DNA of 64,000 bases from Leeuwenhoekiella polynyae (GTDB lineage: Bacteria; Bacteroidota; Bacteroidia; Flavobacteriales; Flavobacteriaceae): assembly GCF_004104075.1 (NCBI RefSeq), contig NZ_QOVK01000008.1:62001-126000 (forward strand). Reading direction: 5' to 3'. Each line of letters starts with the position of its first letter. Positions within the stretch are counted from its first letter, which is position 1. The position numbers were made by a program, and so were the translations under genes. The notes under the pieces were generated by a model. That model did not search any database. It had not been told where the DNA came from and was given only the letters and a program-made list of their open reading frames with translations. Positions 24,423 through 33,430 of the stretch are shown here, one piece after another.

Positions 24423-24827
24423 TTATCTATACAGATACGATTGAAGAATTATAGTTGCACTTATCTCATCAAGAAGTGCTTTATTTTTTCTCTTCTTCTT
24501 TTTCAATCCACCATCTAACATTGATTGAGCAGCCATTTTTGAAGTAAATCGCTCATCAATACGCTCAATGGGAATTGTGGTAATCTTTTCTAAGCTTTCG
24601 CGAAATTTTGCTATATCTACTTCAACATCTGAAGCGACATTATTCAAGCGCTTAGGTTCACCTAATAAAATGAGTTCGACAGATTCTTTAGTAAAATAAT
24701 CTTTCAAAAAAGCCAGCAACTCTTTAGTATTTACAGTCGTAAGGCCAGAAGCTATAAGCTGCAGTTCATCAGTCACCGCAATACCTGTGCGTTTTGTACC
24801 AAAATCTAAAGCAAGAATACGCCCCAT
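24423..24827 (-). CDS. ruvX: Putative pre-16S rRNA nuclease / Holliday junction resolvase YqgF
   Basis: RNase H-fold nuclease of the YqgF family that takes part in 16S rRNA 5'-end maturation. 134 residues from MGRILALDFGTKRTGIAVTD; the acidic residues are in ALDFG, LLGEPKRL and ERIDERFTS, with a basic tail. The frame is open to an ATG at 24870-24872, but an exact -7 box (24840-24847) lies inside that extension and family proteins start at MGRIL, so 24825-24827 is used. Upstream of def on the same strand. Confidence 0.93.
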   Translation of the reverse strand: MGRILALDFGTKRTGIAVTDELQLIASGLTTVNTKELLAFLKDYFTKESVELILLGEPKRLNNVASDVEVDIAKFRESLEKITTIPIERIDERFTSKMAAQSMLDGGLKKKKRKNKALLDEISATIILQSYLYR

Positions 24828-24839
24828 TTTATTTTTTGG

Positions 24840-24847
24840 CAAAAATA
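24840..24847 (-). promoter_or_regulatory. -7 element upstream of ruvX-def
   Basis: Minus-strand TATTTTTG is an exact TAnnTTTG match, 12 nt before the ATG at 24827, implying a very short leader. The -33 region is weak (GTTT at the expected place). Confidence 0.4.
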
Positions 24848-25033
24848 AGGCATTCAAAGGGAATTTAAACACCTGATATTCCTTTTACTCGATTATCAAG
24901 TCTTCAGTCTAAAATAAAAACACAGGCTTTAAGGGAAATAAATTCACCTGCAATGTGGATTCTTTATTGAAACTCCCTATCTCCTGGCATAACGTTTAAT
25001 CCTACTCTAATAAGGAAAACAAATACCTGTATC

Positions 25034-25065
25034 TTGGTTTTTTAAAATTAGCTAGGCTATATTTG
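25034..25065 (+). promoter_or_regulatory. Promoter of dapD
   Basis: TTGG (25034-25037), 20 nt, then TATATTTG (25058-25065), an exact -7 element, 43 nt upstream of the dapD ATG. The rest of the 236-bp gap between ruvX and dapD shows nothing I can name. Confidence 0.6.
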
Positions 25066-25108
25066 AAGCCGCAAAAATTGAACTAATCAACTAAAAACAA
25101 GTTTAAAA

Positions 25109-25924
25109 ATGCAACAAGTAAAAAATCTTATCGAAGCAGCCTGGGAAGATCGCTCCCTACTTTCTGATAAAGTAACTCAAGATGCTATACGTGAAGTTAT
25201 AGAACTTATAGATGGTGGTACGCTGCGCGTTGCAGAACCTAAAGGAGATAACTGGCAGGTTAACGAATGGGTGAAAAAAGCAGTTGTTCTGTATTTTCCT
25301 ATTCAAAAGATGGAAAAATTAGAAGTTGGTATTTTTGAGTACCACGATAAAATGCCTCTTAAAACAGGTTATCAAGATAAAGGAATACGTGTTGTACCTC
25401 ACGCTGTGGCGCGCCATGGAGCTTTTATATCTAAAGGTGTTATCCTGATGCCAAGCTATGTAAACATAGGTGCTTATGTAGATGAAGGTACTATGGTAGA
25501 CACTTGGGCAACTGTGGGGAGTTGTGCACAAATAGGTAAAAATGTTCACTTAAGTGGTGGTGTAGGAATTGGTGGTGTTTTAGAACCTCTGCAAGCAGCG
25601 CCGGTAATTATTGAAGATAATGCTTTTGTTGGTTCTCGTTGTATCGTTGTAGAAGGGGTACGCGTAGGTAAAGAAGCCGTTTTAGGAGCAAATGTGGTAC
25701 TTACTGCATCTACTAAAATCATAGATGTAACTGGTGATGAACCTAAAGAAATGAAGGGAATCGTACCTCCCCGCTCTGTAGTAATTCCTGGCAGTTATAC
25801 TAAGAAATTTGCAGCCGGAGAATACAATGTTCCTTGTGCATTAATCATAGGTACTCGTAAAGAAAGTACAAACAAGAAAACATCGCTTAACGACGCGCTT
25901 CGTGAGTACGATGTTGCAGTATAG
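25109..25924 (+). CDS. dapD: 2,3,4,5-tetrahydropyridine-2,6-dicarboxylate N-succinyltransferase
   Basis: Transfers succinyl from succinyl-CoA to tetrahydrodipicolinate in lysine and diaminopimelate synthesis. 271 residues, normal length. An N-terminal helical domain (MQQVKNLIEAAWEDRSLL) is followed by the left-handed beta-helix of hexapeptide repeats (about 95-220: GAFISKGVILMPSYVNIGAY, GTMVDTWATVGSCAQIGKNV). The C-terminus ends REYDVAV. It has its own promoter and is 12 bp upstream of the GT9 gene, so read-through into the glycan genes is likely. Confidence 0.97.
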   Translation: MQQVKNLIEAAWEDRSLLSDKVTQDAIREVIELIDGGTLRVAEPKGDNWQVNEWVKKAVVLYFPIQKMEKLEVGIFEYHDKMPLKTGYQDKGIRVVPHAVARHGAFISKGVILMPSYVNIGAYVDEGTMVDTWATVGSCAQIGKNVHLSGGVGIGGVLEPLQAAPVIIEDNAFVGSRCIVVEGVRVGKEAVLGANVVLTASTKIIDVTGDEPKEMKGIVPPRSVVIPGSYTKKFAAGEYNVPCALIIGTRKESTNKKTSLNDALREYDVAV

Positions 25925-25936
25925 CATTTACAGAAT

Positions 25937-26995
25937 ATGAAAATTTTAGTAATTCAACAGAAGATGATAGGTGACGTTCTAACGTCATCTATCCTTTTTA
26001 AGGCCATACGTCAAAAGTACCCTGAAGCTGAATTACACTACCTTATTAAGCCGCATACCCTTGCAGTCGTTAAAAACAATCCGTTTATAAATCAATTTAT
26101 TTTTGACAATACTGATACAAGTGGCAAGCCGGTTAGCCTTAATGCATTTGCATCCCGCATTAGAAATGAAAAATACTCTCATATTCTAGATGTATACTCT
26201 AAATTAGGAACTGCTTATATCTGTTTGCGTAGTAACACAAAAACCATAAGCTACAAAAAATGGTATACTAGTTTTGCTTACTCGCAAACCGTTACTCCAC
26301 TTAAAGAGCCAAAAACACAAGCTGGTTTAGCTATTGAAAACAGGTTGCAGTTATTAGAACTTTTTCCAGAAACCTTTAAAGAAAGTATTAAACCAAAAAT
26401 ATACCTTAGCCAAGTGGAACTTGACGAGGCTAAAGCTTTTCTAACTATATCTAATTTAGACCTCAATAGACCTATATTTATGATTGGCTTACTGGGTAGT
26501 TCTGATACTAAAACCTATCCTTTAGAATATCTTGCGGAATTGTTGGAAACTATGGTTAAAAAAGCCCCTGAAGCTCAATTACTACTGAATTACATCCCCA
26601 ACCAAAAAGAATCAGTTAATAAATTTTTAGAATATTGCTCTACAGAGTTAAGAGCCAAAATTTTCCCTGAAATTTACGCTAAAGATTTAAGAAAATTCAT
26701 CGCTGTCTTATCCTTTTGCAAAGCGCTTATAGGTAATGAAGGCGGCGCAGTAAATATGGCTAAGGCCCTTAACGTATCTACTTTTGCGATTTTTTCTCCG
26801 TGGATATCAAAAGAAGCTTGGGCTTTATTTAGTGATGATCAAAACCTTTCTGTACACATAAAAGATTTTAAACCTGAACTATTTCAATCAAAAAAAACAA
26901 AAGAAATCAAAACAAATGTTGATGCTCTATATAAGATATTTACACCTCAATTACTGAGTTCAAAATTTAAACATTTTTTAGAGACTATTTCTTGA
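25937..26995 (+). CDS. Glycosyltransferase family 9 (heptosyltransferase-like)
   Basis: 352 residues, GT-B fold. MKILVIQQKMIGDVLTSSIL is the GT9 N-terminal motif (QxxxGDxLL), and LIGNEGGAVNMAKALNVSTF is the C-lobe donor-binding loop (here NEGG in place of the common D/NSG). Such enzymes add heptose or a related sugar to the lipopolysaccharide core. It lies directly after dapD, which is unrelated in function, and ends 11 bp inside the convergent GT2 gene. Confidence 0.88.
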   Translation: MKILVIQQKMIGDVLTSSILFKAIRQKYPEAELHYLIKPHTLAVVKNNPFINQFIFDNTDTSGKPVSLNAFASRIRNEKYSHILDVYSKLGTAYICLRSNTKTISYKKWYTSFAYSQTVTPLKEPKTQAGLAIENRLQLLELFPETFKESIKPKIYLSQVELDEAKAFLTISNLDLNRPIFMIGLLGSSDTKTYPLEYLAELLETMVKKAPEAQLLLNYIPNQKESVNKFLEYCSTELRAKIFPEIYAKDLRKFIAVLSFCKALIGNEGGAVNMAKALNVSTFAIFSPWISKEAWALFSDDQNLSVHIKDFKPELFQSKKTKEIKTNVDALYKIFTPQLLSSKFKHFLETIS

Positions 26996-27809
26996 CAATT
27001 CCATAATCAGTATAAGTCTTTTTCATTATTCTTGTTTCTTTTCTGATGCGGGCATTATTATTAAGCATTTCTTCTTTTACATATCCACGAGCATGATCAA
27101 GATGAACACAAATTGCACAATAGCGTATTTGTTTTGACTGCACTCCCTTATTTTTCAAACGTTCTCCCAATTCGCGATCCTGACCTCCATACTGCATACG
27201 CTCATCAAAACCATTTATAGCTAGTATATCGCTTTTCCAACCAGAAGCATTGTGTCCGTTCCAGCTAGCTTTTGTAGGAGTAATCATGTTAAGAAAGTTA
27301 GATTGGATTCCTTTAGCTGAAAGTTTCTTATTCTTTAAAGATCTTTTTAAACCTTGCGATTTTAACCAGTTAATATCAAAACATTTTTGTGAATCAATAT
27401 CTTCTCTTGTGATGGCCTGAGAAACTACCATTGGTAATTTAAAATAGCCTCCAGAGAGAAAATAATTAGGTTTTCTATATTTGATATGTGTCAAAACAAA
27501 ATCCTTTTCTGGAATACAATCACCATCAGACATTAGGATATAATCTGCTTTGCAAACTAATAATGCTTTATTTAATATTACTGATTTTTGAAACCCGTTA
27601 TCTTCATGCCATACATGTACGATAGGTCTTTTAAAAAGCGACGATAAGCTATTAATTAAAGCTTTTGTCCGATAATCAGACCCATCATCTGCAATAATCA
27701 ATTCAAAATCTGTAAAACTCTGCTTTGTGTAACCCCATAATGTTTTTTTTAACCATTCTACGGCATTATAGGTGCTTATAATAATTGCGATTTGTGGTTT
27801 CTCCATCAT
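26985..27809 (-). CDS. Glycosyltransferase family 2 (GT2/GT7 C-terminal type)
   Basis: 274 residues, GT-A fold. It has IAIIISTYNAVEWL at the start, the donor-binding IIADDGS, and the DxD-type YILMSDGDCIP. A galactosyltransferase-like C-terminal region contains YGGQDRELGERLKNKG and a His/Arg pair (HLDHARGY). Two consecutive ATGs (27809 and 27806) are possible starts. The last 11 bp overlap the end of the GT9 gene on the other strand. It is a paralogue of the GT2 at 30393. Probably acts in surface glycan assembly at the inner face of the membrane. Confidence 0.88.
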   Translation of the reverse strand: MMEKPQIAIIISTYNAVEWLKKTLWGYTKQSFTDFELIIADDGSDYRTKALINSLSSLFKRPIVHVWHEDNGFQKSVILNKALLVCKADYILMSDGDCIPEKDFVLTHIKYRKPNYFLSGGYFKLPMVVSQAITREDIDSQKCFDINWLKSQGLKRSLKNKKLSAKGIQSNFLNMITPTKASWNGHNASGWKSDILAINGFDERMQYGGQDRELGERLKNKGVQSKQIRYCAICVHLDHARGYVKEEMLNNNARIRKETRIMKKTYTDYGIVKK

Positions 27810-27867
27810 AAATCAAAGAAAAGAAATTTCTAACTAAATCCACATTTTAATTAGCTTTAAACATTTT

Positions 27868-28623
27868 ATGAAAAAACTCACCGTAATAATACCTACTTAT
27901 AACGAAGCGCTTCATATTGAAGCTGCGATAAAGTCGGTTTTATTTGCTGATGAAATACTAATTGTAGACTCTTTTAGTTCTGATGAAACTATTCAATTAG
28001 CAAAGAGATACCCGGTAACAATTATTCAGCGTGATTATGAATATTCAGCTTCTCAGAAAAATTGGGCAATTCCACAAGCAAAATACGATTGGGTTTTTAT
28101 TTTAGATGCCGATGAGCGTGTTACTGTCGAATTAAAAGAAGAAATTCTAGAAATACTTCAGAATCCACCTGAAACTATAACCGGATTTTGGGTGTACAGA
28201 AAAAATCATTTTGTCAATCAGCATATTAATTACAGCGGCTGGCAGAATGATAAGGTGATTAGACTTTTCAAAAAAAATCAATGCCAGTATGAAGATAAAA
28301 GGGTTCACGCGGAGATTGAGACTTCAGGTAATCTCGCCTTTTTAAAACATAAACTGGAGCATTTTAGCTTTATATCTGTAGATCAATATATCGCTAAGTT
28401 AAACCGATACGCGAATTGGCAGGCTCAGGACTACGATTATAAAACCGGACGTATTACACCTTATCACCTATTCTTTAAGCCTACTTGGCGTTTTATAAAA
28501 CATTACTTGGTGCAGCAAGGTTTTAGAGACGGTCTGCCCGGTTTTACCATAAGCTATTTACAGGCATATGCTGTAGTTATGCGCTATATTAAATTATGGA
28601 TTTTAAGAAAATCTAAAAAGTAG
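27868..28623 (+). CDS. Glycosyltransferase family 2 (WaaE/KdtX-like)
   Basis: 251 residues, GT-A fold. Motifs KKLTVIIPTYNEALHIEAAI, DEILIVDSFSSDETIQLA, SQKNWAI and the DxD-containing WVFILDADERVT place it with the WaaE/KdtX group, which adds glucose to the inner LPS core. The C-terminal part (KPTWRFIKHYLVQQGFRDG) is the membrane-associated tail usual in this group. The sequence ends 5 bp from the convergent kinase gene. Confidence 0.9.
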   Translation: MKKLTVIIPTYNEALHIEAAIKSVLFADEILIVDSFSSDETIQLAKRYPVTIIQRDYEYSASQKNWAIPQAKYDWVFILDADERVTVELKEEILEILQNPPETITGFWVYRKNHFVNQHINYSGWQNDKVIRLFKKNQCQYEDKRVHAEIETSGNLAFLKHKLEHFSFISVDQYIAKLNRYANWQAQDYDYKTGRITPYHLFFKPTWRFIKHYLVQQGFRDGLPGFTISYLQAYAVVMRYIKLWILRKSKK

Positions 28624-28627
28624 CGTG

Positions 28628-29386
28628 CTATTTTTTCCAGAATTTGAGTTTCTTTTTCAACTCTTGTTTTTTCTTAAAAGACTCTTGAAAATCTTGTGTT
28701 ACCGTCCACATCGCATTTTTAATTTTAATGGTATCATAACCCCCTACACGCGCGTATTCTTCAGCCATAATTGCAACCATTTCTTTTTTAGGAGTCAAAC
28801 GTGCAAAATTCTGGATTCGAGTTTCAAAATCAAGTTCTTTAAACTCCATTCTATTTAGGTCTACCAAATAAAAATCATATCCTTCTGCAGTTTTAACAAT
28901 AAGCGTGTTGCCCGGAGAATGATCTAAAAAGTGAATTCCTTTTTGATGCATGTCGTAGGTAAAGCGTGTAAATGCTCTGAGAATTTCTAATCTATCGGGG
29001 TAGTTTTCATCGTTTACCAGGGTACGGTATGTTGCAGCTGCTTCAACCAACGTGCACGCGTAAAAACTTTTACCGAAAAGTAAACCTTTGTTTTCTATGG
29101 CATAACCTAAAGGAAACGGAGTCAAAATGCCTTTTTCAAGCAATTTGCACGCATATTCATAGGAGCGTTGCGCTTTAGATTTTCTAAAATACTGATACGC
29201 AATCTTATTTATCAGATTAGGAACTTTAAAAGCCTTGATGGTAACTTTTTCACCCTCTAATTCAAAAACTTTAATTTGATTTCGGTTTCCATCTGCTAGA
29301 ATGCTTCCCATATTTTCAAAACTGAAGAAAAACTCCTTTAGTTTTAAAAGACTATTTTTAACCGATTTGTGAACAACGATTTTCAT
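28628..29386 (-). CDS. Lipopolysaccharide kinase (WaaP/InaA-type)
   Basis: 252 residues, protein-kinase-like fold. The catalytic loop is FLDHSPGNTLIV (about residues 155-166), and the metal-binding segment YLVDLNRMEF follows (about 173-182). The N-terminal lobe has a charged MKIVVHKSVKNSLLKLKEFF start. The family phosphorylates Kdo or core heptose of LPS. It is embedded in the glycosyltransferase block, consistent with core modification. An exact -7 box lies just upstream (29404-29411). Confidence 0.82.
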   Translation of the reverse strand: MKIVVHKSVKNSLLKLKEFFFSFENMGSILADGNRNQIKVFELEGEKVTIKAFKVPNLINKIAYQYFRKSKAQRSYEYACKLLEKGILTPFPLGYAIENKGLLFGKSFYACTLVEAAATYRTLVNDENYPDRLEILRAFTRFTYDMHQKGIHFLDHSPGNTLIVKTAEGYDFYLVDLNRMEFKELDFETRIQNFARLTPKKEMVAIMAEEYARVGGYDTIKIKNAMWTVTQDFQESFKKKQELKKKLKFWKK

Positions 29387-29403
29387 TGAGAAAATTTAGA
29401 TTG

Positions 29404-29411
29404 CAAAAGTA
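29404..29411 (-). promoter_or_regulatory. -7 element upstream of the LPS kinase gene
   Basis: Minus-strand TACTTTTG, an exact TAnnTTTG match, 17 nt before the ATG at 29386; no good -33 partner was found. Confidence 0.35.
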
Positions 29412-29451
29412 ACTAAATCACTATTAGAATTTTTAAACAATCAACTTCTAT

Positions 29452-30396
29452 ATGAAAGTTTTAATTATATCTAGCTATATTTTCGGATATATTGATTTGA
29501 TAAAACCCGTACTTTTACAAAACAACATAGATGCTGAAATCCTTTATCTAGGACAAGCCCCCTTGAATTTCAAGTATCAAAGTAAAGCTCATCACCTTTC
29601 TGCTTTTATAATGAAGGGCTTTGGTAGAAATGCAAAAATGGACTTTAGACACAATGCTATTATAAATAAATTTAAAGATGATACTTTTGATCAGATTCTA
29701 ATTATTCATCCTCAATATTTGCCTAAAAAGACACATCGCTTTCTCAAATCAATTACAAACAGGTATAAAACATTTCTTTTTGATAGTTTAGCTAAGATGC
29801 CGCGGCAAAAACCTGTACTTAAATATTTTGATGAAGTATTTTCTTATGAAAAGAAAGATTGCAAAGAACAAGGTTATACATTCTTGACAAACTTTATTCC
29901 TCGCTGTGTCGATAAAAGTAAAAATTATACAAAAGACACTGAGGTCTTCAATATCTCCTCCCTTGATAATAGATTTTCAGACATCAAAAATATTGCTAAA
30001 AATTTGACACAAAATAATATTGAGTATGAGTTTTTGATTTTCTCAAAAAAAGAAAGAAAATCAAGTTTAGTCACATTCATTAATCAAAAACTGAGCATTT
30101 CTGAAGTGCATAAAAGGTTTTTAAAAAGTAAAGCTTTACTTGATATTCAACGATCTGACCAGAATGGCTTAAGTTTTAGAGCATTGGAATCCCTTGGTTA
30201 TAATAAAAAATTAATCACTACCAATCCAGACATAGTCACTTACGATTTTTATAATCCTTCAAATATTTTGGTTGTAGATCCGCAGAATCCAGTCATACTG
30301 AAAGAGTTCATAAATTCCAGTTATGATCCTGTGCCTGAAGAAATAATTAAGAAGTACGAAATTAACTCTTGGATAAAAGAAATATTCAAGCGCTAA
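29452..30396 (+). CDS. Putative GT-B-type glycosyltransferase (CgeB-like)
   Basis: 314 residues. The N-terminus MKVLIISSYIFGYIDLI looks like the first Rossmann strand and helix of a GT-B enzyme. The C-terminal part (KSKALLDIQRSDQNGLSFRA, then LESLGYNKKLITTN) has the pattern of Glyco_trans_1_2/CgeB donor-binding lobes. It lacks a signal peptide. I place it as a sugar transferase by this pattern and by its position among other glycan genes; the sugar is unknown. It ends with a 4-bp overlap of stop codons with the convergent GT2 gene. Confidence 0.6.
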   Translation: MKVLIISSYIFGYIDLIKPVLLQNNIDAEILYLGQAPLNFKYQSKAHHLSAFIMKGFGRNAKMDFRHNAIINKFKDDTFDQILIIHPQYLPKKTHRFLKSITNRYKTFLFDSLAKMPRQKPVLKYFDEVFSYEKKDCKEQGYTFLTNFIPRCVDKSKNYTKDTEVFNISSLDNRFSDIKNIAKNLTQNNIEYEFLIFSKKERKSSLVTFINQKLSISEVHKRFLKSKALLDIQRSDQNGLSFRALESLGYNKKLITTNPDIVTYDFYNPSNILVVDPQNPVILKEFINSSYDPVPEEIIKKYEINSWIKEIFKR

Positions 30397-31166
30397 ATTC
30401 CTTGTTTCGGATATATACGCTTCTCCTCTAATACATCATTCAAATAAGCTGAATTCTGATCTACATTGTCTTTAGATGCTTCACTGTGCCAAATATGATA
30501 AATAATTCCCGCATATCGTATCCGCTTACTCATTATTCCATTATGTAAAAGTCGAGCTGCAAAATCAGAATCTTCTCTTCCCCAACCCGTATAAAATTCA
30601 TCGTAACCTTTAATTGCCAAAGCATCCTCTCGCCAATACGAAAAATTACAGCCTCTTATTTTAGAGGATAAGTCAGGTAAAGGTCTGTATCTTGAGCTTA
30701 AAAAAGGTATATGTAATGCTCTAGTTCTTTTTTTAATCCCTTTAGAAAAAGCAGAAAATTTAACTTGCTTCGATTCAAAAATAGACTTTAGTTGACTTTT
30801 TTGAATATTAACTCTGCTCCCGTATAGAAATGTATTTGGTTCAGAAAATTTAATATGATCCTGTATAAAATTTGGATGCAAGATACAGTCCCCATCTATT
30901 TGAATTATATAATCGCAAGAAGTCGCAACCAAAGCTTTATTAAGGATTTTAGACTTTCTAAAACCTTTATCCTCTTGCCAAATATGATAAACTTTATTTT
31001 TAAATTTTTCCCGAAACTCTTCTACAACTTTTTTAGTATTCTTATCGGAGCCATCATCAGCTATTAAAATCTCATCAGGAAAAATACTTTGATTCAATAC
31101 ACTTAAAAAAATCACTTCTAATGCTTGGCACCAATTATAAGTAGGTATTATTAAAGCAACTGTCAT
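30393..31166 (-). CDS. Glycosyltransferase family 2
   Basis: 257 residues from the ATG at 31164-31166 (MTVALIIPTYNWCQALEVIF); the frame extends 22 codons upstream without family similarity. Motifs: ILIADDGS, HIWQEDKGFRKSKILNKAL, the DxD IIQIDGDCILHPNF and the C-terminal GWGREDSDFAARLLHNGI with a YHIWHSE tail. Close in layout to the GT2 at 26985, so the two are likely paralogues. Probably extends LPS or a capsule-like glycan. Confidence 0.88.
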   Translation of the reverse strand: MTVALIIPTYNWCQALEVIFLSVLNQSIFPDEILIADDGSDKNTKKVVEEFREKFKNKVYHIWQEDKGFRKSKILNKALVATSCDYIIQIDGDCILHPNFIQDHIKFSEPNTFLYGSRVNIQKSQLKSIFESKQVKFSAFSKGIKKRTRALHIPFLSSRYRPLPDLSSKIRGCNFSYWREDALAIKGYDEFYTGWGREDSDFAARLLHNGIMSKRIRYAGIIYHIWHSEASKDNVDQNSAYLNDVLEEKRIYPKQGI

Positions 31167-31243
31167 AATTAAAATTATTGTTTTCTGGTTTGCTAAAGTA
31201 TGAATTAAGAGATCAACAAGCTTTAAAAACAATCTTTAAAGAA

Positions 31244-31251
31244 TAACTTTG
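31244..31251 (+). promoter_or_regulatory. -7 element upstream of the threonylcarbamoyl-AMP synthase gene
   Basis: TAACTTTG, an exact TAnnTTTG match, 22 nt before the ATG at 31274; TTTA near the expected -33 position. Confidence 0.4.
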
Positions 31252-31273
31252 CAGCTTCTAAGCTTTAAGTAAA

Positions 31274-31861
31274 ATGGCAAAAAAAAGATACGATCAGAAT
31301 ATAATTAATGAAGTAAATGAGTCCCTGGCTGTTTTAAAACGCGGTGGTCTCCTACTTTACCCTACAGATACAGTTTGGGGTATTGGCTGTGATGCGACTA
31401 ATGCTGAGGCGATAGATAAAATTTTTACGCTTAAAAAGCGTAAGGAAAGTAAAGCACTCATTTGTCTGGTAAGCGATATGAAAATGCTCAACCAATTTGT
31501 TGAAGAAATCCCTGAGGTTGCTTATAATATTTTGAAGTACGCAGATCAGCCTACCACTATCATTTATGACGATCCTATACGAATTGCTGAAAATTTAATC
31601 GCTGAAGACAATACCTTAGGCATTCGCATTGTGCAAGATGAATTCTGCCGGGCTCTGATAAGAAAACTTGGTAAACCATTGGTTTCTACCTCGGCAAATA
31701 TCAGTGGAGAAAAAACTCCTATGCGCTTCCCCGAAATAAGCCAACCTATTTTGGAAGGAGTAGACTATATCGTAAATTTGCAGCGTAAACATAAATCGAC
31801 CAAATCCTCTACGATTATACGCTTGAGTAATGATGGTCAGGTTAAGGTTTTACGCAAATAG
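31274..31861 (+). CDS. L-threonylcarbamoyladenylate synthase (Sua5/YciO/YrdC)
   Basis: 195 residues, YrdC-domain only, as in TsaC/YciO. It makes threonylcarbamoyl-AMP from threonine, bicarbonate and ATP for the t6A37 modification of tRNA. Motifs: GGLLLYPTDTVWGIGCDATN, KKRKESKALICLV, and the closing KPLVSTSANISGEKTP. The start is the ATG at 31274. It is the first gene of a plus-strand housekeeping run, followed by the CCA enzyme (also tRNA maturation). Confidence 0.93.
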   Translation: MAKKRYDQNIINEVNESLAVLKRGGLLLYPTDTVWGIGCDATNAEAIDKIFTLKKRKESKALICLVSDMKMLNQFVEEIPEVAYNILKYADQPTTIIYDDPIRIAENLIAEDNTLGIRIVQDEFCRALIRKLGKPLVSTSANISGEKTPMRFPEISQPILEGVDYIVNLQRKHKSTKSSTIIRLSNDGQVKVLRK

Positions 31862-31956
31862 TCTTAAGGGTAATTCCAAAAGATCGTATTAGTCAATATT
31901 TAAATTCGGGTTTTGACCTGAAATATTAATCTCGATTACCGAGTAAATAAGAGTAC

Positions 31957-33384
31957 ATGCCAGTTCCCCATTTTCCGGAGGCTTTAAAGCCAAAAATCTT
32001 TGATACAATCACGCAGGCTTCGGAAGAATTAAACCTTGAAACCTACGTCATTGGGGGTTATGTTAGAGATTTTTTACTTAAAAGAGGTGCTGCTAAAGAC
32101 ATTGATATTGTTGCGGTAGGAAGCGGTATTGAACTTGCTCAAAAAGTAGCTTCATTACTTCCGCATAAACCCAAAGTTCAGGTATTTAAAACCTATGGTA
32201 CTGCCATGCTGCGCGATGGTGATATCGAAATTGAATTTGTAGGTGCACGTAAAGAGTCCTACAATGAGAACAGCCGCAACCCGGTAGTAGAAGATGGCAC
32301 TCTGGAAGACGATCAGAACCGCAGAGATTTTACTATTAATGCTTTGGCTCTAAGTCTTAACAAAGCTACTCGTGCAAATCTGGTTGATCCCTTTAGCGGT
32401 CTTGTTGATTTAGAGCGTGAGATTATTAGAACCCCTTTAAATCCTGATATCACCTATAGTGATGACCCTTTAAGAATGATGCGTGCAATACGCTTTGCTA
32501 CGCAATTGGATTTTACAATTGAGCGAAAATCTTTAGACGCCATTTCTGAAAATAAAGAACGCATCAAGATTATTACGAATGAACGCATTGTAGACGAACT
32601 CAACAAAATAATGTTGAGTAAAAAGCCGTCAAAAGGATTTTTACTTTTAGAAAAAACAGGCCTTTTAAAGTACATTCTTCCGGAACTTACTGCTTTAAAA
32701 GGAATAGAAGAAAAAGAAGGTCAGAAGCATAAAGACAATTTTTACCACACGCTTGAAGTTGTAGATAATATTTCAGAAAACACTGAAGATCTTTGGCTGC
32801 GTTGGGCTGCTTTATTACACGACATTGGTAAAGCTCCTACTAAGCGTTTTGATAAAAAAATAGGATGGACATTCCACGGGCACGAGTTTAAAGGTTCTAA
32901 AATGGTATTCAAACTTTTCAAAAGGTTAAAAATGCCGTTGAATGAAAAAATGAAATTCGTTCAAAAATTGGTTTTGATGAGTTCACGCCCTATCGTTATC
33001 GCTGAGGATTTTGTGACAGATAGCGCAGTGCGAAGGTTAATATTTGATTCTGGAGAATATCTTGAAGATTTAATGACGCTTTGTGAGGCAGATATTACGA
33101 CGAAAAACCCTAAGAGATACCGCAGGTATCACAATAATTTTAAGACGGTTCGTCAAAAAATTGGAGAAGTTGAAGAACGCGATCATTTACGCAATTTTCA
33201 ACCGCCGGTTAGTGGAGAGGAAATTATGGAGACTTTCAATCTGAAGCCTTCCCGTGAGATAGGAATTATTAAAGAAGCGATTAAAGAAGCAATTCTCGAA
33301 GGTGAAATCCCTAATGAGTACGAAGCTGCTCACGCATTTATGCTTAAAAAAGGAGCTGATCTGGGGCTTGAAGTCGCAGGCTGA
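31957..33384 (+). CDS. CCA tRNA nucleotidyltransferase with HD domain
   Basis: 475 residues. The class II nucleotidyltransferase head ([25 protein letters not shown] metal site, [11 protein letters not shown]) is followed by an RNA-binding domain ([17 protein letters not shown]). A C-terminal HD phosphohydrolase ([13 protein letters not shown], with GHE and TF) completes it. It adds or repairs the 3' CCA of tRNAs; some HD-carrying forms also have 2',3'-cyclic phosphatase activity. The ATG at 31957 is the start. It ends 47 bp before the chosen start of ctaA. Confidence 0.93.
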   Translation: MPVPHFPEALKPKIFDTITQASEELNLETYVIGGYVRDFLLKRGAAKDIDIVAVGSGIELAQKVASLLPHKPKVQVFKTYGTAMLRDGDIEIEFVGARKESYNENSRNPVVEDGTLEDDQNRRDFTINALALSLNKATRANLVDPFSGLVDLEREIIRTPLNPDITYSDDPLRMMRAIRFATQLDFTIERKSLDAISENKERIKIITNERIVDELNKIMLSKKPSKGFLLLEKTGLLKYILPELTALKGIEEKEGQKHKDNFYHTLEVVDNISENTEDLWLRWAALLHDIGKAPTKRFDKKIGWTFHGHEFKGSKMVFKLFKRLKMPLNEKMKFVQKLVLMSSRPIVIAEDFVTDSAVRRLIFDSGEYLEDLMTLCEADITTKNPKRYRRYHNNFKTVRQKIGEVEERDHLRNFQPPVSGEEIMETFNLKPSREIGIIKEAIKEAILEGEIPNEYEAAHAFMLKKGADLGLEVAG

Positions 33385-33430
33385 TTTCAGAAAGAAGATT
33401 ATTAAGAAATGTAATTATAATTCAAATCGG

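Noticed and set aside
33302-33430. Extension of ctaA into the CCA gene
   Set aside because: No homology expected; the first membrane helix follows the GTG at 33431.
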